Origin: an uncultured Clostridia bacterium
GTDB lineage: Bacteria > Bacillota > Clostridia > Oscillospirales > Acutalibacteraceae
Reading direction: 5' to 3'
Length of the DNA stretch: 5,617 nucleotides
Assembly (NCBI GenBank): GCA_947165115.1
Contig: CAMUZD010000130.1
Location: 1 to 5,617 of the forward strand
This document shows positions 1-5,137 of this stretch, in pieces. Position numbers and translations under genes: made by a program. The notes under the pieces are model-generated. The model searched no databases. It was not told the DNA's origin and was given only the letters and a program-made list of their open reading frames with translations. The first letter of the stretch is position 1. The number at the start of each line of letters is the position of its first letter.

Positions 1-506
1 AATGGTATACCAAAGCCGCTGAGCAGGGACATGCCGGGGCTCAGTGTAATCTCGGCCTGTGCTATGAACTCGGCAACGGCGTAGAAAAGAATCTCGCCAA
101 AGCAGTGGAATGGTATACCAAAGCCGCTGAGCAAGGCCTTTCTGAGGCTCAATTCAATCTCGGCTTTTGCTATGAATTCGGCGACGGCGTAGAAAAGAAC
201 CTTGCCAAAGCTGTGGAATGGTATACCAAAGCCGCTGAACAGGGACATGCCGGGGCTCAGTTTAATCTCGGCAATTGCTATTCCAACGGTGAAGGTGTAG
301 AAAAAGATCTTACCAAGGCCGCGGAATTGTTTACCAAAGCGGCGGAGCAGGGATATGCCAGAGCTCAATACAATCTCGGCTGGTGCTATTACAACGGCGA
401 AGGAGTAGAAAAGAATCTTTCCAAAGCCGTGGAATGGTATACCAAAGCAGCTGAGCAAGGTAATGAAAAAGCCAAGAAGAAACTGGCAGATTTATCTGAA
501 AAATAA
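1..506 (+). CDS. Sel1-repeat (tetratricopeptide-like) protein, C-terminal part, 5' end outside window
   Basis: The reading frame is open from base 3 to the TAA at 504-506 (167 residues visible) and has no real start here. The GTG at 105 is an internal valine codon (AVEWYTK), so the gene continues upstream of the window. The protein is built of 36-residue Sel1-like units with the pattern AxxNLGxCYxxGxGVEKNLxKAxEWYTKAAEQG. The tryptophan that marks each unit lies at bases 3, 111, 219 and 435, with leucine in its place at 327. The last unit is cut short and ends in a lysine-rich tail (NEKAKKKLADLSEK). Sel1 repeats fold as paired helices that form a curved solenoid for protein-protein contacts; this is family knowledge. 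The partner and the location in the cell cannot be told because the N-terminus, with any signal peptide or catalytic domain, is missing. It is the only + strand gene and is convergent with the gene at 598-1248. Confidence 0.93.
   Translation, partial: WYTKAAEQGHAGAQCNLGLCYELGNGVEKNLAKAVEWYTKAAEQGLSEAQFNLGFCYEFGDGVEKNLAKAVEWYTKAAEQGHAGAQFNLGNCYSNGEGVEKDLTKAAELFTKAAEQGYARAQYNLGWCYYNGEGVEKNLSKAVEWYTKAAEQGNEKAKKKLADLSEK
3..506 (+). repeat. 108-bp in-frame tandem repeats coding Sel1 units
   Basis: Units begin at 3, 111, 219, 327 and 435 (the last is partial), an exact 108-bp period equal to 36 codons. Units at 3, 111, 219 and 435 are nearly identical at their start (TGGTATACCAAAGC). The unit at 327 is the most diverged. 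Bases 24-45 recur exactly at 240-261, two units apart, which points to recent duplication or gene conversion between units. The array continues beyond the left edge of the window. Confidence 0.93.
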
Positions 507-521
507 TTTATATAATCAACT

Positions 522-553
522 AAAAGGCAGGGATTGCTCCCTGCCTTGTTTTT
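522..553. terminator. Bidirectional intrinsic terminator between convergent genes
   Basis: A perfect 8-bp GC-rich stem, GGCAGGGA (526-533) with TCCCTGCC (538-545), encloses a 4-nt loop. On the + strand it is followed by TTGTTTTT, ending the Sel1-repeat transcript 20 nt after its stop codon. On the - strand the same stem is followed by TTTT (522-525), so it can also end the transcript of the gene at 598-1248, whose stop lies about 50 nt upstream on that strand. Confidence 0.9.
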
Positions 554-597
554 GTGCGTTCTGCGATACGCCGTTTCATTTATGTATTGTTATTGTC

Positions 598-1248
598 TTA
601 GTTTTCATATCCGTCGTCGTCATAGAAGGGGTTGCCCTCGTTTTTCCACGGGTTGCGGAAGAAAACGAAATCCATTCCCATGGGGTCCGGGTCGAGAAAT
701 TCACCGGGGATGGATTCATAATAGCGCATAATATCGCGCGCGCTTCTGAAATTCGTGTGATAATTCCCGTTGATATCGGCGAGCAGCTCCTCCTCGGTGT
801 TGCCGCCGCCTCTGATGCTCAGATACCTGTCGTCCAGGGTTACAAAGTCGACCGTGAATTTGGTGTATTGAAAAAAGCGGTGCTCATCATCGGTGCAGTC
901 AAATATTCCGCTCATCGGGCACGATGCATAATACACATAGTAAAGCCCGTCAAACTGCCGGGTTATATGATACCAGAAATATGTTTTCGGGCCCCAGCGG
1001 TCCTCCTGCCAGAGTCTCAGGCAGTCCTTCTCAAGTTCCCATGAGGAAATCCAGCCGTTAGCGTCATATTCATCCTCGGCTTCGTAGCCGAATTTCTCCG
1101 CGAGGTCCCGCTCAAAAATGCCGTATCTGGCATACTCGGGATGCTCGATATCAAAGCTTTCCTTGAATTTGTCGATGTATCCGGCAAGCGCTTCGAGCTC
1201 GCTGCGTTCGCCGAAAACCGCAACGCTTGTGTGACATATATTCGCCAT
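598..1248 (-). CDS. Uncharacterised protein resembling YubB/Api92-like ferredoxin-fold proteins
   Basis: 216 residues. The ATG at 1248 is preceded by GGGAGG with a 7-nt spacer, a strong ribosome site that fixes the start; the stop is TAA. No catalytic motif is recognised. The N-terminus MANICHTSVAVFGERSEL resembles the opening strand of YubB/Api92-like (DUF1281) proteins, which commonly begin MxNxCxNxLxVxG. The segment WGPKTYFWYHITRQFDGLYYVYYASCP (residues 85-111) resembles their WGTKW...F.T.WSPP core. This assignment is by eye and uncertain. The protein is rich in aromatic and acidic residues (W70, W80, W85, W92, several YY pairs and a DDDGYEN tail). It has no signal peptide or membrane segment, so it is probably cytosolic. 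The region from about 140 to 216 is a further domain that I do not recognise. Relatives are often found on plasmids and phages, but nothing mobile is seen beside it here. Confidence 0.85.
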   Translation of the reverse strand: MANICHTSVAVFGERSELEALAGYIDKFKESFDIEHPEYARYGIFERDLAEKFGYEAEDEYDANGWISSWELEKDCLRLWQEDRWGPKTYFWYHITRQFDGLYYVYYASCPMSGIFDCTDDEHRFFQYTKFTVDFVTLDDRYLSIRGGGNTEEELLADINGNYHTNFRSARDIMRYYESIPGEFLDPDPMGMDFVFFRNPWKNEGNPFYDDDGYEN

Positions 1249-1450
1249 GATGATACCTCCCTCCGCCGGTCTTTACAACCGTCAATTCCAGACTGTTTCC
1301 GTTATCCGTCTCCGGTTAAAAACCGGGGTTTTCAAGTTTATAGAGCAGATAGCTTTCATGCGGAATCATTATGCCTGTCTCGGCTATATCCATCGGGCTT
1401 GACTCTTCGAAAGTGTAAGCTTCGCCCGCCCCGGTCTTTACCGTATACTG
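1249..1450 (-). other. Intergenic stretch with in-frame protein-like extension of the upstream gene
   Basis: This stretch has no gene of its own with a start codon and ribosome site. Directly after the TAG at 1451-1453, the same - strand frame stays open for 44 codons (1450 down to 1319) to a TAA at 1316-1318. It reads QYTVKTGAGEAYTFEESSPM then DIAETGIMIPHESYLLYKLE then NPGF. Composition and codon use look coding. It could be the former C-terminus of the 1451-1822 gene cut off by a nonsense change, a readthrough tail, or the remnant of another gene. The stop overlaps a small inverted repeat, CCGGTT/AACCGG (1312-1326), without a T-run on the - strand. An 11-bp direct repeat, CCGGTCTTTAC, lies at 1266-1276 and 1431-1441. 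No convincing promoter is seen for the gene at 598-1248. Confidence 0.5.
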
Positions 1451-1822
1451 CTACTTTTCGCGGGGAACGGCGCTGAGTCTGACCAGGTGCTCCGTGACTT
1501 CCACGTCAACAGAACCGAGCATATCAAATACGTTCTTTTCAAGAATTTCCGACAGCGTTTCAAAAGTCAGCTCGTCATCATCGATAATGAAGGCGTTCTC
1601 CACGATCTTACGCTGCATTATATTGAGCTCCTTACCCGAAAGCTGACCGTCCATGCAGTCATAGATGATTCTCATTCCTTCCTCGTCGGCGCAGTATACA
1701 ACAAAAACAGGAAATTTCACAATGTAGTTTTTGCCCTTTATGAGCGACATGAGCTTCGCCTGATCTTTTTCGTCGGTGAGCGAGAGATTTAAACTCTCTA
1801 AAACTTCAATACCGTCTATCAT
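1451..1822 (-). CDS. Small acidic protein of unknown function
   Basis: 123 residues, with no family recognised. The start ATG at 1822 has a good ribosome site, AAAGGAG, 7 nt upstream. The protein is acidic, with a DDDE cluster near residue 80, and has no signal peptide. A hydrophobic stretch, YIVKFPVFVVYC (about residues 33-44), looks like a buried beta strand rather than a membrane segment. The pattern of helices and strands suggests a small globular alpha/beta protein ending in a strand (VDVEVTEHLVRLSAV). It ends at a TAG, the only such stop among the genes in this window, and the frame continues beyond it for 44 codons. It lies 54 nt downstream of the sigma-like gene with no terminator between, so the two are likely cotranscribed. 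A role as partner of the sigma-like protein is possible but only a guess. Confidence 0.8.
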   Translation of the reverse strand: MIDGIEVLESLNLSLTDEKDQAKLMSLIKGKNYIVKFPVFVVYCADEEGMRIIYDCMDGQLSGKELNIMQRKIVENAFIIDDDELTFETLSEILEKNVFDMLGSVDVEVTEHLVRLSAVPREK

Positions 1823-1876
1823 GATTTGTCTCCTTTCCCGGGATGGGGTTACTCACAGCAATACTCCCTTTATCTT

Positions 1877-2713
1877 TTATTCTTCCTCTTCGCTGAGATC
1901 AAAGTATTCTTTCATAACTTCGGGCTTTTTTCTTAGCTGTTCGCGGATATCATACAGAAAACAACTCGTTTCTTCTGCGATCTGCTCAGGGGTGGGCTTT
2001 TTGCCGTTTTCTATATTAAACACCGAACATTTCCATATTATAAAGTGTCCGAAATCGACTTCCGTTTCCCTCATCGGAGAATTTGCAGAATAACGTTGCG
2101 GGCTATGCCTTCTTTCCGATAAGTATTTAACTATCGCATGTTCCACGCTGTATTTTACAAAAGTTGAAAAAACGATCTCCTTGTCAAGACGGAAATTCTC
2201 AATGGCATATATAAGACCGAGATTTGCCTCGGGAACCAGATCGATATAGCAGATTTCCCCGGTGCGGCGGGCATATACCTCAGGTATTCTCAGAAAACCT
2301 TCTGCAACCTTTTTCCTGTGCTTCTGATCTTCATCGGTGATATACTGCAGAAGTTCCTCCCATGCCTCTTCATCGCTCATCATCGGTATCTTATCAACAT
2401 CTTTGAGGTATTGTATGCTGTCGGCTCTGCTCTTGCTGTTTTCCGCTCTGGGAGGATAATGCTCGGGAAGAGAGGTAACAAATCCGAGCTCCTCATCCCT
2501 GAGATCATCGATTATTTCAATTCCCTCGTCCTTCAGGACATCATAAAGCTCATAAATCTGATCGATAAAAAGCTTGCTCAGGGAAATATATTTCAGAATC
2601 TTTGAAGCTTTTATCCGGCCTCCGCGTTTCAGTTCGATTTCTATAAGCTCATTGAAAGCCTTCTCTTTCCAGGTCGGAGAGAAAATGGTGCTCTTCTCAT
2701 CAAAATATACCAT
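1877..2713 (-). CDS. Sigma-70-like protein with regions 1.1-3 but no region 4
   Basis: 278 residues, start ATG at 2713 with AAAGGAAG about 8-10 nt upstream, stop TAA. Regions, by eye against RpoD/SigA: residues 16-72 resemble region 1.1 (IDQIYELYDVLKDEGIEIIDDL); 98-130 region 1.2 (YLKDVDKIPMMSDEEAWEEL); 131-200 region 2 (DLVPEANLGLIYAIENF and FSTFVKYSVEHAIVKYL); about 236-268 region 3 (NGKKPTPEQIAEET). It ends in DLSEEEE where region 4, the -35-binding helix-turn-helix, would begin. Normal primary sigma factors carry that domain. Several conserved positions differ: the DLIQEGN core-binding motif reads DLVPEAN, and the WWIRQA of region 2.3-2.4 reads YSVEHA. It may be a divergent sigma factor that recognises only a -10 element, a sigma-related regulator of RNA polymerase, or a non-functional paralogue. 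It heads a new - strand transcription unit after the terminator at 2761-2794. Confidence 0.85.
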   Translation of the reverse strand: MVYFDEKSTIFSPTWKEKAFNELIEIELKRGGRIKASKILKYISLSKLFIDQIYELYDVLKDEGIEIIDDLRDEELGFVTSLPEHYPPRAENSKSRADSIQYLKDVDKIPMMSDEEAWEELLQYITDEDQKHRKKVAEGFLRIPEVYARRTGEICYIDLVPEANLGLIYAIENFRLDKEIVFSTFVKYSVEHAIVKYLSERRHSPQRYSANSPMRETEVDFGHFIIWKCSVFNIENGKKPTPEQIAEETSCFLYDIREQLRKKPEVMKEYFDLSEEEE

Positions 2714-2742
2714 AAATCCTGCTTCCTTTCTTTCCCGTTTTC

Positions 2743-2770
2743 ATAATAACAGTCATCAAGATAAAACAAA
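2743..2770 (-). promoter_or_regulatory. Possible promoter for the sigma-like gene
   Basis: On the - strand TATTAT (2748-2743) could serve as a -10 box about 30 nt before the ATG, with TTTGTT (2770-2765) as a poor -35 at 16 nt spacing. It overlaps the T-run and edge of the upstream terminator. The match is weak. It is suggested mainly because a terminator separates this gene from the one before it. Confidence 0.2.
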
Positions 2771-2794
2771 GAAGACCGGGAAGCGACCTTCTTT
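2761..2794 (-). terminator. Intrinsic terminator ending the metallophosphatase transcript
   Basis: On the - strand an 11-bp stem (2794-2784 with 2778-2768, including two G-U pairs) encloses a 5-nt loop, CTTCC. The stem ends CTTCTTT and is followed by GTTTTAT. It lies about 40 nt after the stop of the gene at 2835-3530 and separates the 2835-5617 run from the sigma-like gene. Confidence 0.8.
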
Positions 2795-2810
2795 GAATAT
2801 GGCTATGCGG

Positions 2811-2824
2811 GGCGCTCATGCGCC
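2811..2824. repeat. Small GC-rich hairpin after the metallophosphatase stop
   Basis: GGCGC TCAT GCGCC is a 5-bp perfect stem with a 4-nt loop, 10 nt past the - strand stop codon and upstream of the main terminator. On the + strand it is followed by GTTTGTTT. It could stabilise the 3' end of the mRNA or add to termination, but it is short enough to be chance. Confidence 0.4.
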
Positions 2825-2834
2825 GTTTGTTTAC

Positions 2835-3530
2835 TTACTTCGTTATAACCTCGCCGGTGATGGTGTTGATTACCGCCTGGTAGACTGCGACCATTGAGGA
2901 GGAGATGAATTTGTCGAGATGCATCGAGCCGAAGAACCAGCGGCGGTAGGTGCAGGCGGTTGAAAGCTCGTCGAGGTAGGTGTTGAGGCCGTTGACGGCG
3001 ACTTTCTCCTCATCCTTGAGCGAGAGGAATGTCTTGACCTTCACGGGGGGCTCGTGGGTGATGATATAGTCAATCTTGCAGTCGAGCTCCTCGAGGCGTT
3101 TCGCGCCCTCGACCATCTCGTCGCGGCTCGGGAATTCATCCTTCGACCAGGCGTTCGCCTCGAATCTGATATCTATATCGGGGCTCTCGCCGCCGCCCAT
3201 GGTGAAATAGCTGATATTGTCGATTTTATATATCTGACCTCTCATCAGGTGGAAAATATTGCCGGCGACTCTGTGAACCTTGCCGCCCTGCCAGTCGATA
3301 ACGGGCAGGGAATTGAGAATTTCAAAATTCTCGTGGGTGCCGTCAACGAAGCAGATGTCATATTTTTTGGAGGCAAGCTTCTTGAGATTCTTCTGCTCCT
3401 GCTTGCTGTTATCCCAGAGAAAGCCGAAATCGCCGCAGATCATCAGCACGTCGCCCTTCTTGAGCTGCCTGAGAGCGGGATCGGAAAAGCGGCTTATATC
3501 GCCGTGCATATCGCCGGTTACATATACCAT
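2835..3530 (-). CDS. Calcineurin-like metallophosphatase with altered metal-site motifs
   Basis: 231 residues. The ATG at 3530 is preceded by AAGGGGG with a 7-nt spacer. Metallophosphoesterase motifs appear in order: GDMHGD (6-11), CGDFG (32-36), DGTHEN (63-68), THEPP (158-162) and GSMH (201-204). The clostridial family, as I know it, has DGNHEN in the third and GHYH in the last, so the usual Asn is Thr65 and the usual first His is Ser202. Asp7, His9, Asp34, His159 and His204 are kept. FVDGTHENFEILNSLPVIDW and WQGGKVHRV...HLMRGQIY closely match the conserved core of this family of cytosolic proteins of unknown substrate, and length is typical. It lies 21 nt after the upstream membrane-protein gene, probably in one operon with it, and is followed by a terminator. 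Phosphoesterase activity is inferred from the fold; the changed ligands make it uncertain. Confidence 0.92.
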   Translation of the reverse strand: MVYVTGDMHGDISRFSDPALRQLKKGDVLMICGDFGFLWDNSKQEQKNLKKLASKKYDICFVDGTHENFEILNSLPVIDWQGGKVHRVAGNIFHLMRGQIYKIDNISYFTMGGGESPDIDIRFEANAWSKDEFPSRDEMVEGAKRLEELDCKIDYIITHEPPVKVKTFLSLKDEEKVAVNGLNTYLDELSTACTYRRWFFGSMHLDKFISSSMVAVYQAVINTITGEVITK

Positions 3531-3551
3531 GGTAGTTCCCCCTTAATTATG

Positions 3552-4055
3552 TCAGCCTATAACCGCGCCGAGCAGACCGTAAGAGACAATTGCCATAATA
3601 AGGTCCGCAATGAAGACGCCGAGCGCAATTATCGGCAGGGATTTCTTGATTCTTATATCGAGCAGGGCGGCGAGCAGAGCGCCGGTCCAGCCGCCCGTGC
3701 CGGGCAGAGGAATCGCGACGAACATCAGCAGACCCCACTGCTTGTATCTGAGGACTTTATCGCGCTTTTTCATCGAGCGCATCTCGATTTTGTCGACCAG
3801 CGCGCCGAGCTTTTCTGACTTTCGCAGGAATCTGAAAATCCTGCGGATGAAGAGCAGGATGAACGGTATCGGCAGGATGTTGCCGAGATAGCAGATGACG
3901 AACGCCTTCAGAAGCCCCACGCCGAGGAGCTTCGCGGCGATCATACCGCCTCTGAGCTCGAGAACCGGAAGAAGAGATATAAAGAAAATTATCAGCTCCG
4001 CAGGCACCCTTCCCTGAAAAGTGCCTACAAGATAATTTGTTATGCTCTCTATCAA
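3552..4055 (-). CDS. Small multidrug export family membrane protein (Sm_multidrug_ex, COG2426-like)
   Basis: 167 residues, an integral membrane protein. Family signatures seen by eye are LLPVLELRGGMIA (28-40), LGNILPIPFILLF (57-69) and PLPGTGGWTGALLAALL (116-132). Hydrophobic segments lie at about 20-45, 48-70, 107-132 and 138-165. A basic cytoplasmic-type loop at about 71-105 (RRIFRFLRKS, RSMKKRDK) separates the halves. The paired glycine- and proline-rich motifs in the two halves suggest re-entrant or broken helices. The export role is only the family name; the substrate is unknown. The start is a TTG at 4055: an in-frame TGA lies three codons upstream, so no earlier start exists, and the ribosome site (AAAGGG or GGCGG) is 9-12 nt away, a poor fit. 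A 125-nt gap separates it from yraN, and the metallophosphatase follows after 21 nt. Confidence 0.92.
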   Translation of the reverse strand: MIESITNYLVGTFQGRVPAELIIFFISLLPVLELRGGMIAAKLLGVGLLKAFVICYLGNILPIPFILLFIRRIFRFLRKSEKLGALVDKIEMRSMKKRDKVLRYKQWGLLMFVAIPLPGTGGWTGALLAALLDIRIKKSLPIIALGVFIADLIMAIVSYGLLGAVIG

Positions 4056-4180
4056 TCCGGTTCACCGCCCTTTCGTTGTCAGGTTTAATTTGTTTCAAGC
4101 GCTTTGCATTTGTGCAGTCCGGTTTGCGGCATATCAAGCCGCTGTGCGCATTTTCCTTAACCGCCCGCTTTATGGGCATA

Positions 4181-4534
4181 TCAAAAAGCGTTTGGTATAT
4201 AGTTGAGTTTCACGAGCTTCGAATCTTCATCGAGCCAGACTTCGCAGACATCGAAGCGCGTGGCGTTTCTGAGCTTGGAATAAGAAATGAAGCTGTCCGC
4301 GGCAAGCCGCATTTTATTCTGCTTCTCCTCATCAACCGCCTCCATCGGGCGGTTTTCCGCATCCTGCGCCCTGGTCTTGACCTCGACGAAGCAGAGCACA
4401 TCATCCTTCATCGCGGCGAGGTCGATTTCGCCGAAGCGGCAGGTATAGTTTGAGGTTATGATTTTATAGCCGTTATCCCTGAGGTATCTGGCGGTGAAAA
4501 GCTCGCCCCAGACACCGGGTTTATTCTTTATCAT
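4181..4534 (-). CDS. yraN: UPF0102 family protein YraN (predicted endonuclease-like fold)
   Basis: 117 residues, the usual length for this family. Signatures: GELFTARYLRDNGYKII (10-26), NYTCRFGEIDLAA (29-41), FVEVKTR (49-55), a C-terminal RFDVCEVWL (93-101) and the typical end NYIPNAF. The Asp38...Glu51-Val-Lys53 arrangement matches a PD-(D/E)XK nuclease core. The family is related by fold to Holliday-junction resolvase-like nucleases; its biological role is not settled. The ATG at 4534 lies 1 nt after the rnhB stop, with only a weak ribosome site inside the end of rnhB, so translation is probably coupled. The rnhB-yraN order is common in Firmicutes, which supports both calls. Confidence 0.95.
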   Translation of the reverse strand: MIKNKPGVWGELFTARYLRDNGYKIITSNYTCRFGEIDLAAMKDDVLCFVEVKTRAQDAENRPMEAVDEEKQNKMRLAADSFISYSKLRNATRFDVCEVWLDEDSKLVKLNYIPNAF

Positions 4535-4535
4535 A

Positions 4536-5135
4536 TTATTTCTCGCTTAAATTCTTGAGAAATGACAGGCGGTGATGCTCCGAAACGCCGTATTTCTTTA
4601 TCATTTCATAGTGGAGCGCCGTGCCGTAGCCCTTATGCTTTGAGAACTGATATTCGGGCAGTTCGCGGTCGAGCTCATACATGTATCTGTCCCTGCTGAC
4701 CTTCGCGAGAATCGACGCCGCGGCAATTGACGGGCTCTTCGTGTCACCCTTGATTATCGTTTCGGCCGGTATGGCGAGCGGCGGCATGCGGTTGCCGTCA
4801 ACGAGCGCGTAATCCGCGGGAACAGGTAAACCTTCGACCGCCCTTCTCATCGCGAGATAGGTCGCCTGCAGGATGTTTATATCGTCGATTTCCCTTGCGC
4901 TTGCGGTGCCTATCGAATAAGCGACCGCATTCTCTTTTATGATATCAAAGAGGGCTTCCCTCTTCTTTTCGGTGAGCTTCTTGGAATCGTTGAGTCCTTC
5001 TATTTCAAGGCCTTCTGGCAGAATAACCGCGGCCGCATAGACGGGTCCCGCGAGAGGGCCTCTGCCCGCCTCGTCGATTCCGCAGATGAGTTTATATCCC
5101 TTTTCTTTTGCAGAAATTTCAAATGAATAATCCAT
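4536..5135 (-). CDS. rnhB: Ribonuclease HII
   Basis: 199 residues, full length. The enzyme cleaves RNA in RNA-DNA hybrids, including single ribonucleotides misincorporated in DNA, to start ribonucleotide excision repair in the cytoplasm; this is family knowledge. Motifs: CGIDEAGRGPLAGPVYAAAV (18-37) with catalytic Asp21 and Glu22 and the Gly-Arg-Gly substrate motif at 24-26; NDSKKLTEKKRE (49-60); LVDGN (111-115) with catalytic Asp113; KGDTKSPSIAAASILAKVSRD (129-149) with the fourth acidic residue Asp131; and HKGYGT (167-172) with the conserved tyrosine 170 near the scissile phosphate. All expected active-site residues are present. The ATG at 5135 has GAGG 5 nt upstream, inside the end of the previous gene, whose stop is 2 nt before this start. 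It belongs to the run with the CapA-like gene and yraN. Confidence 0.98.
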   Translation of the reverse strand: MDYSFEISAKEKGYKLICGIDEAGRGPLAGPVYAAAVILPEGLEIEGLNDSKKLTEKKREALFDIIKENAVAYSIGTASAREIDDINILQATYLAMRRAVEGLPVPADYALVDGNRMPPLAIPAETIIKGDTKSPSIAAASILAKVSRDRYMYELDRELPEYQFSKHKGYGTALHYEMIKKYGVSEHHRLSFLKNLSEK

Positions 5136-5137
5136 GC

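Noticed and set aside
1..506. Tandem 108-bp repeats as a CRISPR array
   Set aside because: The repeats are contiguous, in frame and coding, with no spacers between them.
463..1044. 193-codon + strand open frame
   Set aside because: It overlaps the end of the Sel1 gene, crosses the terminator and runs antisense to the gene at 598-1248; its start has no ribosome site.
1249..1315. Continuation of the same - strand frame past the TAA at 1316 (PETDNGNSLELTVVKTGGG), sharing VKTG with the preceding tail
   Set aside because: The likeness rests on one 11-bp repeat; it needs a second stop to be ignored and then runs into the next gene in another frame. Kept only as a note on the gap.
1312..1326. Inverted repeat CCGGTT AAA AACCGG as a terminator
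   Set aside because: The stem is only 6 bp with a 3-nt loop, and the - strand side is followed by AGACGG, not a T-run.
3054..3818. 254-codon + strand open frame
   Set aside because: It is the antisense shadow of the metallophosphatase and membrane-protein genes, both of which have family motifs and ribosome sites.
3757..4179. 140-codon - strand open frame starting MPIKRAVKEN just after yraN, with two cysteines (CRKPDC)
   Set aside because: No ribosome site precedes the ATG. Most of it overlaps the membrane-protein gene in another frame, and only its first 40 or so codons lie in free DNA. It matches no known pattern.
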